Shown here piece after piece: positions 1 to 10,769 of a stretch of DNA of 64,000 bases (positions are counted from its first letter, which is position 1; every line of letters begins with the position of its first letter). Location of the stretch: assembly GCA_027605045.1 (NCBI GenBank), contig JAQFWX010000003.1, forward strand, positions 930,001 to 994,000. The letters run 5' to 3'. The position numbers and the translations under genes were made by a program. Under the pieces are notes generated by a model. The model did not search any database, was not told the origin of the DNA, and saw nothing but the letters and a program-made list of their open reading frames with translations. The DNA is from Phallus indusiatus (taxonomy: Eukaryota; Basidiomycota; Agaricomycetes; Phallales; Phallaceae).

Positions 1-1172
1 GATGGTGATACTATTGATTGTTGGTAGGTCGTTTCAACTCAACTGGAAATTCGCTAGTGCACTGACGGCTCACATTTTTAAGCAATCAGATCCAAGAGCT
101 TTCTATGCCGGGCATATTAGATATGAAATGGTCGTCAGACGATTTGGCCGTTGCCGACGCTGATGGTAATATTGGATTGTACAGATTGGTCGGAGGAAAA
201 GTGAGTATCTTGATCGCCTAATATTTAAACGGTGTTTAGCTGAAATTTCAATACTAGCTAGAATTGCTAGAAAGCTCGTGTGTTAATCCCAAATCAATCT
301 GCTTATCTTTGGACTGGGCCAAGAACCGTTCGACAATAAGGTAGCGTGTCTTGTTAGTATTTCCAACAGGATTTCACATTCTATACAGCTCTGACATCCT
401 AGCGACTTCATGTTCCGATGGTTCCATTGTCATCGTTAAATGTGCAGAATCCGATTTAATCATAACTGATAACTGGATTGGACATGAGTTTGAATCATGG
501 ATTACTGCTTGGGATAGGTGGGATCAAAGCAGAATATATACCGGTGAGTTGTCTCCTTATTGTTTCGATATGGTCGGATTATCATGGAATTATTAGGTGG
601 GGACGACTGTAAGCTAAAAGGTTGGGACTGCCGTGTAGGATACAAAACACCTATTTTTTCAAATACTCGGTTCGTCCTTATTACTGATATGGTCCTTCAA
701 CCCTAACTCTTTTAGAAAGATTTGATGGAGGCGTGACGTCCGTGCAGAGCAGCCCTCATGTGGAACATGCGCTTGCCGTAGGGAGGTAAAGACATCAGCA
801 TGTGGTCGTTCACTAAACTCCATATTAAATAGTTATGACGCTCATGTGAGGATGTTCGACACTCGACAAACTTCGAAACCTGTCTCGCAAGTGGCAGTAG
901 GCGGGGGTGCTTGGAGGGTTAAATGGCACTATGATCCTGGAAAAAAGGATTATCTTCTCGTCGCATGCATGCACGACGGTTGTAAAATAATTAAATTTGA
1001 TGGTGGCGACATGTCTCAAGGAGCTGTTTCGTTCCGTTTTAACGAACACGAGTCATTGCTCTACGGTGTGGATTGGGCCCATACATTCCTGTCTGAACAG
1101 GAATCGTTAGTGGGAAGCTGTTCATTTTACGATCGCCAGCTTCGAGTATACAGAATTCAACACGATGCATGA
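1..1172 (+). CDS. DPH7: DPH7-like WD40 protein (diphthine methylesterase), 5' partial
   Basis: This is the C-terminal part of a WD40 protein; the start lies before the window. Exons joined by short GT-AG introns read SMPGILDMKWSSDDLAVADA, then ILATSCSDGSIVIVK, GGDDCKLKGWDCR, SYDAHVRMFDTRQ and finally GSCSFYDRQLRVYRI. The spacing of the SDG/GGDD/YDAHVR blades and the last FYDRQL blade is that of DPH7/WDR85. This family removes the methyl ester from diphthine intermediates during diphthamide synthesis on elongation factor 2 in the cytosol. One splice joins GTAAAG near 785 to an acceptor near 831. The stop codon is only 8 bp from the stop of the convergent neighbour. The family call is by recognition of the blade pattern; another WD40 family is possible but less likely. 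Confidence 0.8.
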
Positions 1173-1180
1173 CAATGGCT

Positions 1181-2951
1181 TTAATATAATTTCTTGTCCT
1201 TGTCACCCTGCCCTTGGTAATGACTTCGCGTTCCATCTCGCTGTGAATGCTCCGACATGACATAATTTAATGTCCATTTTGACATGCCCCGAAGAGATTT
1301 CGGGTAGTGGACGGCGGATGTTAGAATGGAAGCAAGAGATAGGACGAGAATCAATCTAGCGAGCGATGTCATAATTTGGTAGGAACATTTTTTAATTGTC
1401 ATTACCTTTCGAAGGTTTGTGCGATGCGGCTGTGCGAACTGGTCCACCTTTCCGGCAAACAAGCACGGATTGCCCTGGGGAGAACATACAACGCTATCTC
1501 TCCCCTCCGTTTCTGTTTTTCAATAGCGATACTAAAACCACAGATGAGGGAGCCCGCCAGAACGCACCCATATGGCCCATCGTATGCATTGTGAGATATC
1601 TTCGGAAATATGCGAGCGAGAGCTACAGAACGTGTGAGGCAAACTGTATACCAAAATGAAGATATGAATGTGGATAAGAATGTGGCGCTACGGAGAATGG
1701 CGAGTAAGGTTGGTAAAGGCTGCCTTATCGACTGTCTCGGTCTAGCCAGAAGACCTGGAAGGACGTGAACCTTGAAAAACGACATCATCAGATATTGACA
1801 TATAAGAGAAATGGGGACCGCAAATAGTTACGGGGGCGTAGATCAAAAATGCTCTGGTAAAAGCCTGTCCAAACCGAATCATTGCATTACCAGTGCAACT
1901 ATTTCCGGCCGTACCACAATGGACTATATTACAGGGAAGACCTCCAACTCCTTGACGTCCGTGAACATTAAATTTCTGCCAGACCTGATCTGCTAACGGT
2001 CCGCCATAAGCAGGAAGATGGAGAGGGTTTCCTAGACATGGATCCATATTCAACTCCATGGCCATGTCTTCTAAACGAACGTCTTTGTCTAGGGCTGGTT
2101 GGCCATATTTCCAAGTTCCCTTATATATGGCTTGCAAGGCTTCTATGAGCCTCGTATCCATGTTTGCTAGTGATTTGATCCTAATCATCATCATGGAGGT
2201 GAGCTGTATGAGGAAGACAGGTCACACAGTACCATTTGACATAGCTTCTGGGTAATTGGCCTGGCTTGTAGAAAAAGCACCACATTATTCTAAAAACGAA
2301 CGTCATTCAGGAGAGCTCGTCGACAAGTGTGCGTTATGACGACGCTTGCCTTGAACATGCCAACCAAAAAAGGACAACATCCATATACTTAGTGATGAGT
2401 TCGCAAGTCAGTGCCTTGCGCGATTTCGCCTTTTCAGAAACTGATTCGCTAGTATCCGGGAGGTGATTTTGCAGATATGCCTGCACACGTGCATCTAAGG
2501 CTCGAACGAGAATGAGGAGAGTTAAGTCTAAGGTCGGAGAAGTGTTCCGAGGAATGGAAAGCGTGAAAGGTATCGTGGAAGTGCTGCGCGGTGGCCTTTT
2601 GTTCCTTGACGTGAAAAGAATAACTGCCACGGTTGAGCTGATGGTATTGGCCAGAAACGTCCTGTGATTCTCTGCGGTAAAAGAACGTTGATTTTTGTAT
2701 GGTATTGAGTTTTTCTTAAAAAAATTATCCAAAACTCTCCCTCCTGCCACAGCAAGCGTCATACTGAATGCAAAGCTTGTTGGACCGAGCTCCCGTGCCA
2801 ACAATTTGCGCACTTTATCCGATGAGCCTTGAGACTTTGCGAGTGCGGGTATCAAGGGGGGTAAAAGAGATAAAGCAAGTGAAAGGGTAAATGTCCTCCA
2901 TGCCACTTGGACAATATGGCCATCCTTCTTGAAGGAGGTGGAGGTGATCAT
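1181..2951 (-). CDS. TMEM135-like integral membrane protein
   Basis: The spliced product has the fungal TMEM135 pattern: a hydrophobic N-terminal part, then FFYKPGQLPRSYVKW, KSLANMDTRLIEAL, a cysteine motif PCNIVHCGTAGNSCTG, and a C-terminal membrane part with ALYVLPRAIRACLPERW. Animal TMEM135 is linked to peroxisomes and mitochondrial dynamics; fungal members are uncharacterised, so a role here is inference. I start at 2951 (MITSTSFKKDGH), the first methionine of the long first exon. The intron at 2290-2349 begins with GC (GCAAGC) rather than GT, and this join is needed to give the conserved SRIMWCFFYKPG. Another intron joins KW to IKSLANMD through a TTAG acceptor. The last exon carries a final membrane helix followed by a basic tail. 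Confidence 0.82.
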
Positions 2952-3263
2952 GGTACCTTGAAGGTCGGCGTGGAGGGCCCACGGACTGGTCTCACCACTT
3001 CAAATCGGTGCACTGTACCCGTGAAACCAAGTTGTTCTTAGTCCAACGTCCGGATCGCAGATTGTAATCATATAAATGAATAAATTCATATTTTCCTGCT
3101 ACAACTACCCTCAAGCTACATCATTTTCGAGTCTTTGGACTTTCATCTGATTTCGAGAGTTGCCACCGGCCAGTGACATTGACCGAAACGCACACCATTC
3201 AAAGTCCGCCTGCTCACGTAAGGCATTAACCTTTACTTGCATTCTACAACGCACTCCTTTTCC
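2952..3263. promoter_or_regulatory. Divergent promoter region between TMEM135-like gene and DCP2
   Basis: About 310 bp separate the two divergent start codons. No tRNA or other gene is visible. The stretch must hold both 5' leaders and promoters; I see no recognised motif that I would name. Confidence 0.5.
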
Positions 3264-5389
3264 ATGGCTGGCCTCCATAATCCAGCATCACTTCTAGATT
3301 ATTCTACCGAAACCCTTCCCACCAATACACCTGACAGGTTCTCATTCAAAGATGCAACATTTGAAGAAGTCCTAGAGGACCTTCTAAGGTTTGTCCCGAG
3401 CTCCATCACAAACATTTGGCAATCTTACAATCAAATATCACAGTCGATTTATCCTCAATCTACCGGAAGACGAACTTGCTGAGGTCGAACGTGTATGTTT
3501 TCAAATTGAGCAAGCGTGAGGATATTTATTGTCGCTGTACTACCCTAACTGGAGCTGACGGACATGTCCTTTTATGTAGCCACTGGTACTATGAAGACTT
3601 CATTAGAGAAGAGAAACCGGCCTTCCCCTCATTACCTCTCAAGAAATTTTCAGAAATTCTTTTTCGTTCATGTCCTTTATTACATCGTTGGAGTCATGAT
3701 CATGAATCGGCATTTAATGATTTCATGGAGTACAAAACCCGTGTGCCCGTTTGTGGTGCCATCATGCTTAACGAGTCGTTAACCAAGGTACCTGCGTACC
3801 TCCCTTGTCTCTCTTGTTATAATTCTAATTGTCGGTACAGTGCGTCTTGGTTAAAGGCTGGAAAGCGTCAGCAGGCTGGGGTTTTCCGAAGGGCAAGGTC
3901 AATGAGAACGAGGATGAAGTTGACTGCGCAGTCCGAGAAGTGTGTCCACTAGTGTATTTATCCTGTACAGCATTCTCACTTTACTCCTAGGTACTAGAGG
4001 AAACAGGATATAATCTTGGCGGAAAAGTTGACCGGCAAAATCGGATTGAACTTTGTGTGAAGCAACAGCCAGTTACATTATTTGTGGTTCCCGGTATCCC
4101 AGAAACTTTTGTATTCCTAACTCAAACTAGAAAGGAAATTAGCGTAAGTGTCATGTTTTCGCAGATATAAATCGATCATCTTACGAAAATTTAACAGAAA
4201 ATTGACTGGTTTAGTCTCGCAGAATTACCGGGATGGAAGAGAAATAATGTTTCGACGAATAGTCATAAATTTTATTTAATAGCACCTGTAATACAGTGAG
4301 TTCCTCGTTTTAAGGCGGTGAACAATCTAGTGACTAATTGTGTATAGTCCTCTGAAGAATATTGTTCGGCGACTCCGAAGAGAAAAACGGGCAGGCAATT
4401 CTAGAGTGGATTTTTTGAATACCACATTGTTGAATAGCGACAAAGGTTTGTCAGCTAGTGGTTCAGAGGAATCTCCAGTCTCTGCGGAATCCTCTACTCA
4501 TACCAATTGTATCGAAGCCGACGTATCGAGTTCGCAATCATCTTCCATTGATCCACATACACCTTTACGTCGCGGAGATGATGGACCAGTCAACTTTGAT
4601 CGACCGTCGCTGCAGAAAGACCTATACAGCGTAATGGATGATGTCAATCTGATCGGTTCTGTGGAAAGCCCTCAAGATATACGATCCCTCCCCTCGGATA
4701 ATGGAAATCACTGGAATCGAATAATGTCGCTCCTTAGTGATTCGGGGAAATCGTCTTCAACAACAGATACACCCCGTGCTCCGACACCCGCCCCGATTGT
4801 GTCATCACCGCAGCGGAAATTTCCCGATAGGATTCTGAACGGGCATGTACAAGATGACAGTGCATCGGTTTGGAACGAGGACCGGCAACTTTTGTCGTCT
4901 ACGAACCACCATCTCCCAGGAGATCCGATACAACGATTTAAGCAGCTACAGTTGCTAGATTCAATTCTTGCGGAGGAGAACGCGAAGCGAGACGAACCAT
5001 CACCCGGGTCTACCTTAACAATGGAAACAAGGTTACCACTAGGTTATAACTCCCCCATTGGTCATGACAGACCTACATCAGTCAATAGGAATTTGGTGAA
5101 GATGCCTTACAATTGGTTTGCTCAATCGCCACGGCTTGCTGCCCCAGGCGCGGTATCACCGACGGCTTCAATAGGGATGGGAAATTATCAAAATGCTTAT
5201 TCACCTCCAGGATTGGCCTCTGCTCGGCACACGATCTATAGAGGAGATGCCGGATTAGCGCGGTCAAGTACGGCATCGTGTACACCGATAGTCAACGCAG
5301 CTAATCGTAATCAAATGCTCGCTATCTTACGGGATGGGCCGGGGTTGAAGGCCGGTATGTCTGAATTGAAGCAATTACCAAAGAGCTAA
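3264..5389 (+). CDS. DCP2: mRNA decapping enzyme DCP2 (Nudix hydrolase)
   Basis: The product, about 600 residues, is the catalytic subunit that removes the 5' cap from mRNA in cytoplasmic P-bodies, acting with Dcp1. The N-terminal regulatory domain ([40 protein letters not shown]) is followed by the Nudix box: GWGFPKGKV, then the REVLEETGY half with the catalytic glutamates. The Box B region reads FYLIAPVI...[13 protein letters not shown]. The low-complexity C-terminal tail, from about 4400, contains leucine-rich segments ([14 protein letters not shown] and [12 protein letters not shown]) that resemble the helical leucine-rich motifs that bind Edc3/Pat1 in other fungi; that binding is inference. 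Start chosen at 3264 ([11 protein letters not shown]), just before the conserved domain. At least six short introns. Confidence 0.95.
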
Positions 5390-6144
5390 ACTGACACATA
5401 CGCACGTGGACTATAGAAGCGGGCGTAATAAAGGGAAACCATGCAGCACTGCTCTCGATATTGAACAATGGCGTGCGCCGGTGATGAAGCAGCAACCTAA
5501 TTCACTTATTGCTTTTCTTTTCTGAATTTCTAATTATAACTTCATACTCTGACATTCTGACATTCTACACTGAAATTTTACGACTACACGAACATCCATT
5601 TTTCTGTGTTACTAACTATCAATTCCCTCCATCCATCCTCACTCTCCTTTTCCATTTCCATCTTCTTCCTTCTTCTTCCTTCTTCTTCTTCTATATCAAT
5701 CAAGTACGAGAATATGTAATTTGTATCTGTAATTGGATAGCTACCGATCCTCAACAAATGCATCAGGCATTCTTACGCTCCATCTTTTTTTACCAAGCGA
5801 CGGAATGAAAATGTGCTGTTTGTGTGTTTCGTTCCGCATCAGTCGCGGGTGATAATAAACGAGTTGTAATGCATGCGCATAATAAATTATTATGCATTAG
5901 TCTTAGCTTAGTCTTGAATTCGCCAGGCGCTGATCCGACGCCACTAGCGTCCACCCGTATAGCCCGTGCGCTCTTCGAAACTCTTCTTCCTTTCCTTTCA
6001 GCCTCTCTTCACTTGCTCCCTCGTCCTCCGGCATATCACTTTCTTTCTTGCCTCCTCCTTCATTATCTCTTAATGCTTTTCGTTTAAACTGTTTTTTTTC
6101 CTTTCTTAATTTTTTTCCCATCTCACTTTCTCTCCTACGGGCAC
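5390..6144. promoter_or_regulatory. Intergenic region and pyrimidine-rich leader of the downstream kinase
   Basis: The 755 bp between DCP2 and the kinase hold no supportable gene. The part from about 5620 to 5700 and from 5985 to 6130 is strongly C+T-rich on the + strand, as in many fungal promoters and 5' leaders. Confidence 0.5.
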
Positions 6145-9100
6145 ATGCAAGTCAATGATCAGTCACCCATGCAACCATGTCCTCCGAATAACTCCAGCAG
6201 CAACAACAACAACATCACCACCACCACTCATTCGAAGGAGGACCAAGTTGTTGAAGGAATTCCTTCTGTATCTCTCGTCGGCGATACACTCATCATTGGC
6301 GACGCTAATACTAGTCCGTACTTTGTCTTTCCTTGCTCTTCTTCCCTATAATACTAATAATCTTTGTAATTTTATCGCCCTTTTTTTCCATAGCATCGAT
6401 ACGATCGTGGACACCTCTCAAAGTCGTTGGTGATGGTTCATTCGGAACTGTATGGCTCTGCGACTGGCATGGGACACTTCCGCCTAGTACACCCTTATCC
6501 CCAATGCAGTGTGGTGCGGGTGCACGTCCAGAATGGACTGGGAAAAAATTAGTAGCTGTGAAGAGAATGAAGAAAAAATGGGAAGGAGGTTGGGAAGAAT
6601 GCCGCCGATTAAAGGAGCTGGAGGTAGTTCACATGTCTTATAGATGGGATGGTTCGGTTTATTGACGTTGCACCTGTAGTCTCTCCACGCGATCCCACCC
6701 CATCCGAATGTCATCCCCTTATACGATTCGTTTCTTCTACCTTCGACAAAAGAATTATATTTCGTGTTCGAAAGCATGGAGGGTAATCTTTACCAACTGA
6801 TAAAATCTCGCAAAGGAAGACCTCTCGCTGGAGGTCTTGTGTCCTCTATTTATTCTCAAGTCGTCAAAGGTTTACATCATATCCATCAGTCCGGTTTTTT
6901 CCATCGTGACATGAAGCCTGAAAATCTTCTTGTAACGACCACTGGTCTCGTCGATTATCCCACAATATCCCCCATCGCCCCTCCTAATGCTCCGCCGGAG
7001 AGGGACGTCGTCGTAATCATCAAATTAGCAGATTTTGGTTTGGCTCGAGAAACACGTTCTGAACCACCATATACTGAATATGTTTCGACACGGTGGTATC
7101 GTGCTCCGGAAGTATTGCTCCGTAGTCGGGATTACTCAAATCCCGTCGACATGTGGGCGTTGGGAACCATCCTTGCTGAACTTATCAACCTCAAACCACT
7201 TTTTCCTGGTGCTGGAGAAATAGAGCAGGTTGCGCGGATCTGCGAAGTTCTTGGTGATCCTTGCCATGATTACGGTGTCGACCAGCGCGGTCGAACCTGG
7301 GGCGGGGGGATCTGGATGCGTGGAGTTCAATTGGCAAGACAGGTCGGATGTACCTTTTCTAAGGTATTCAAGTTCTATATTGAGCTCTGCTACATGGGCT
7401 AACATTCCGCAGATCAAGCCCAGAAATTTACGATCTTTTTTCGACGCTTCTATCCCATCGACAATAATAGATTGTATAGAGGACCTACTGAGATATGATC
7501 CGGAAAAACGCTTGACCTCAAAGCAGTGCCTAAACCATCCTTATCTTATTGAAACTAGTCGTCTGGATCCAAATCATCCCTTCTCGCAACACGCACCGCC
7601 GCGATTACCACGTCCGACGCCCCCTACGTCGACGGTCTACCTTTCGTCCCTCCTCGGTCACTACCTCCGTCTCATTCTCAAGCCACTCACCTTCCCCCCA
7701 AACCTACTTTCAATGGAGAAATACAAGGCCATGGTTCTGTTGGACATCACGCATCATCTAGTTACCCCTCGATCGTTGAGCCTCATTATCATCACCCCCG
7801 TGCGGGAGATCCTTCTAGGATGCTGCGGGAAACTGACTATCCAATTGAGGACTTATCAAGCTACGGGCATCGGTCTCCTTCACCTAATTCCCTCAATTCG
7901 ATTTCCGTGGCGGCTGGTCGACGCTTGCGCCAACATACCGTTTCCCCCGATGCGTGGGCAATGGAAGTATCTCCCGCACCGGATAGCAGTCGTGGTGAAA
8001 CATCGCCGGAAAGCCATGATTCGCCTATGGATGTACCTCAATCACCGATTGTTCTTTCTTTGCCTCCAGATGACGAACCAGCCGAGCTGTCGGATGCAGT
8101 CATTCAACCAGAGGATAACAGCACTCCTAACCCACAACACAGCAAATTCGGTAAGTTAGGGTTAGGATTCGGGAAACGCCATAACAAATGGGGATTATCG
8201 TCGGTGTTTGGACATAGTGGTGATAAGCATGTTGCTAGCTCGTTAGCTCCAGTTGACGAGCTTAATATTGCCGTACCCCGGCCAGCAGCCATAAAACGTA
8301 CGCAAGCCAACAACACGTCAGATCGTACACCTCTTCCTGACGTTCCTTCTGCAGTTCCTCCTATACCTATGGTTCCGTCAAATGCTGACCCGAAAAAACT
8401 GAAAAAAGAACGAGAACGATTGGCCCGCGACGCGGAAAAAGCCAAACGGGAACAGGAACAGAAGTCTCAGCGTGAGCGATCAAGAGCTGTCATGCAAAAG
8501 CGTCAGGAAATTTTGAAACAAAATGCTCCGTCTCTGGAAATTGATTGGCAGTCGAGCCGAACTGTCATTGTGGCCAGATCACCACCTGTCAATGGCGCGA
8601 ATAATAAGGGTAAACAGCGAGCTGAACTTCTACCGCCAGCTATTGAAAGAGAGGATGATCAAGAAGATTGGTTATCACATCGAAGTAAAGCCAGACGGCG
8701 CGATTTAGACGACGATCATTCTATGTCCTCTTCTGACGTACATAGCATAAGTCGGATGTCTATGATATCGTTCGCGTCTGGTGAAAGCGATCCAGGTCCG
8801 ACACGAACTTATCGACCACGTCCTATGCACAATGTGTATAATATTCCTCGTGCAACTTCAATATCTTCTCTTCGGACGTCATCTGGTCGAGGATTCTCGC
8901 CTTCGGCCAGATCTTCCAATTCCATTGATCGGCAATTCATTCGTGAATTTCATGAACGGGCTACGTTTGGTCCTGAAGACACAGGTTCACCGCCACCCAT
9001 TCATGAACTCTCTATTTCCCCTCACCCTCAATATCACCTACCAGACGATAATACGTACCTTCAGCCGAACGGAAGCTCCTCATTGAATGCTCGCCTCTCT

Positions 9101-9425
9101 GAACCTCGGTATAGTTCGTTACCGAGGTTAACCACTCTTCAAGCCTCGCAACCATCCAATTCTTATGAGGCCGACAAATCATCATCGACTGAAGGCCGAT
9201 CCGCATCTCAACCCACAATTCATCCCATGTTCCAAGTAGTGAGTTTACAAGACGCATTGGGTTGACACTAAATTATTGAGCGAGTTTTAGCCACCATTTC
9301 CGTCACCACCTGCATTACCCACACATCATCCAGGTCCTCCTCATACAGGTGCTTTACCACCATTTTCTCAGTTGCTTTCCGTTGCAGATCAGCAGCAGTC
9401 ACCTCAGTTATTCGAACCGTACTAA
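6145..9425 (+). CDS. Crk1/Ime2/MAK-family serine/threonine protein kinase
   Basis: A kinase of about 950 residues. Kinase domain: glycine loop [19 protein letters not shown]-type lysine in [15 protein letters not shown], catalytic loop [17 protein letters not shown] in [10 protein letters not shown], and an activation loop with TEY ([16 protein letters not shown]). The TEY dual-phosphorylation site and the [13 protein letters not shown] block place it in the Ime2/MAK/RCK group, whose basidiomycete member Crk1 links MAPK and cAMP signals in Ustilago morphogenesis. The long C-terminal half is low-complexity, with an acidic/basic coiled stretch near 8390-8520. A reading-frame change near 7612-7682 is best explained by an intron with a weak GTCCGA donor. 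The last intron is 9239-9290 (GTGAGT...TTTTAG), giving a proline-rich end PQLFEPY; without it the frame stops at 9265. The first exon and its GTCCGT donor at 6314 are less certain. Confidence 0.88.
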
Positions 9426-9776
9426 GCTCGTTAGAGCACCCCCACTCTCATTTTGTTTTCCTTTATTTTTTTCCCCATCTTATTGTTTACTTCCATTATA
9501 TCTCTTTCCAGTTCCTTTTTTTTGCGCATGTCACCATATCATTCAACCCATTGGATTTGGAGTTTTACCCCACACCCACTTAATTCTACTCGCTATTACT
9601 CTTTTTTCTTTTTTCTTCAGGGTTTCATTACTGCAATTATATATCCATATATATATATATATCTCCACTTGTAGTGGTTGCTGGGGGGGAATGTCGCAAA
9701 TTTTATGCACAGCCTAAGTATAATAGATGTATACTGTTTGTCTTCTATATTACACACTTCGGTGGACAAATTACGG
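9426..9776. other. Convergent 3' intergenic region with AT dinucleotide repeat
   Basis: Between the kinase and NDUFS6 stop codons. It holds T-rich sequence and an (AT)n run near 9648-9662, otherwise nothing I can identify; probably the two 3' UTRs. Confidence 0.5.
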
Positions 9777-10440
9777 CTAATGATGATGCTTTTGTTCGAA
9801 ACGAATGCCACTATTATACACATGAGCTCTAGGGTAAGAGTACGATGTTAAGAGAGATACTTGCCAATAGCTATCGGATGGACACGATGGATATTTATAT
9901 AAGTGAAAGAAAAAGGAATCGTTGAAGTATATCAATACGTACCCACATGGGTGAGGACCCGGCTTGTCCTGGAGCGAGTTAGCTAGAATATTGCAGAGAT
10001 CGACATTCACTTACTAAATTAATGAAGATTTTCGGGTGTCCTAAAGGGCCACCTCCTATGAAAGTATGTTACTTTGAAAAGGAATTTACGAGTTACTCAA
10101 AGTACGGACCTCCATCGCAAACAGCTCTTCTATTTTCAACCAAACGGATCGGTTCATTGTTGATTAGTTCCATAGCGCTTAACGGAGAAGGCTGTAAATC
10201 CATTGCAGTTTGCTCAAATCTTGGGTCCGACTTTGGTTTGGGTCGGAGACGTTGGGAAGTTGACCAAGGTGCGGCACGGTTTGGTGCTTGTGGGGCAACG
10301 TCGGAAGACACGGACTCTGGGGTTTTAGCTTGAAGTTGCGAATATGATGGAGGAATAGTTGATGAAGAGTATGGTGAAAAATGCGACGAATGGGCCAAAA
10401 GGCCGTTATAGACCCTCCGGGAAGCCACGGTACGAAGCAT
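9777..10440 (-). CDS. NDUFS6-like subunit of mitochondrial complex I
   Basis: This is the 13 kDa zinc-binding accessory subunit of NADH:ubiquinone oxidoreductase, imported to the mitochondrial matrix side. The chosen start (MLRTVASRRVYNGLL) gives an Arg/Ser-rich, acid-free presequence; an upstream in-frame ATG at 10563 would spoil it. Exons read LINNEPIRLVENRRAVCDGG, then GGGPLGHPKIFINL, DKPGPHPCG and finally GIRFEQKHHH. These are the signature blocks of the zf-CHCC domain (C...H...C...C). The splice after CDGG uses a GTCCGT donor. At the last junction the usual CGYCG block cannot be recovered: the best GTACGT donor joins HPCG directly to GIRFEQ, so the second cysteine of the CxxC pair appears to be absent. 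Confidence 0.88.
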
Positions 10441-10769
10441 AGTCGAGGATAACTTGGCGTTTCGGGGATGCACTTGATTTAGGATTACGTAATAAATCAC
10501 GTGACTATCTATGTTGCTTGGTCGGGCCCTGCTTTGAACTTTCAACGCTTTCAGTGCTCCCAAGCCGAGTCATAACTTCATTCATATCGATTCTTTCGTC
10601 AGTTTTATAAATGCGGTTATGATAATTACCCTTCTAACGTGTTTCTACTTTGCGGAAATTACTATTGCACGTAAGGATAGGAACCCTTACGATAACCAAT
10701 TCTATCACTTGAATGAGTTAGTACGCGCAGGCGTCTAAATTTATCGCTCCCAAGCGAATTTCCTCCACC
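10441..10769. promoter_or_regulatory. Divergent promoter region, NDUFS6 and acyl-CoA ligase
   Basis: About 330 bp between the two divergent starts. No other gene is seen; both promoters must lie here. Confidence 0.45.

Noticed and set aside
8151..8166. Telomere-like TTAGGGTTAGG
   Set aside because: It lies inside the kinase coding sequence ([10 protein letters not shown]) and has only two units, so it is chance.
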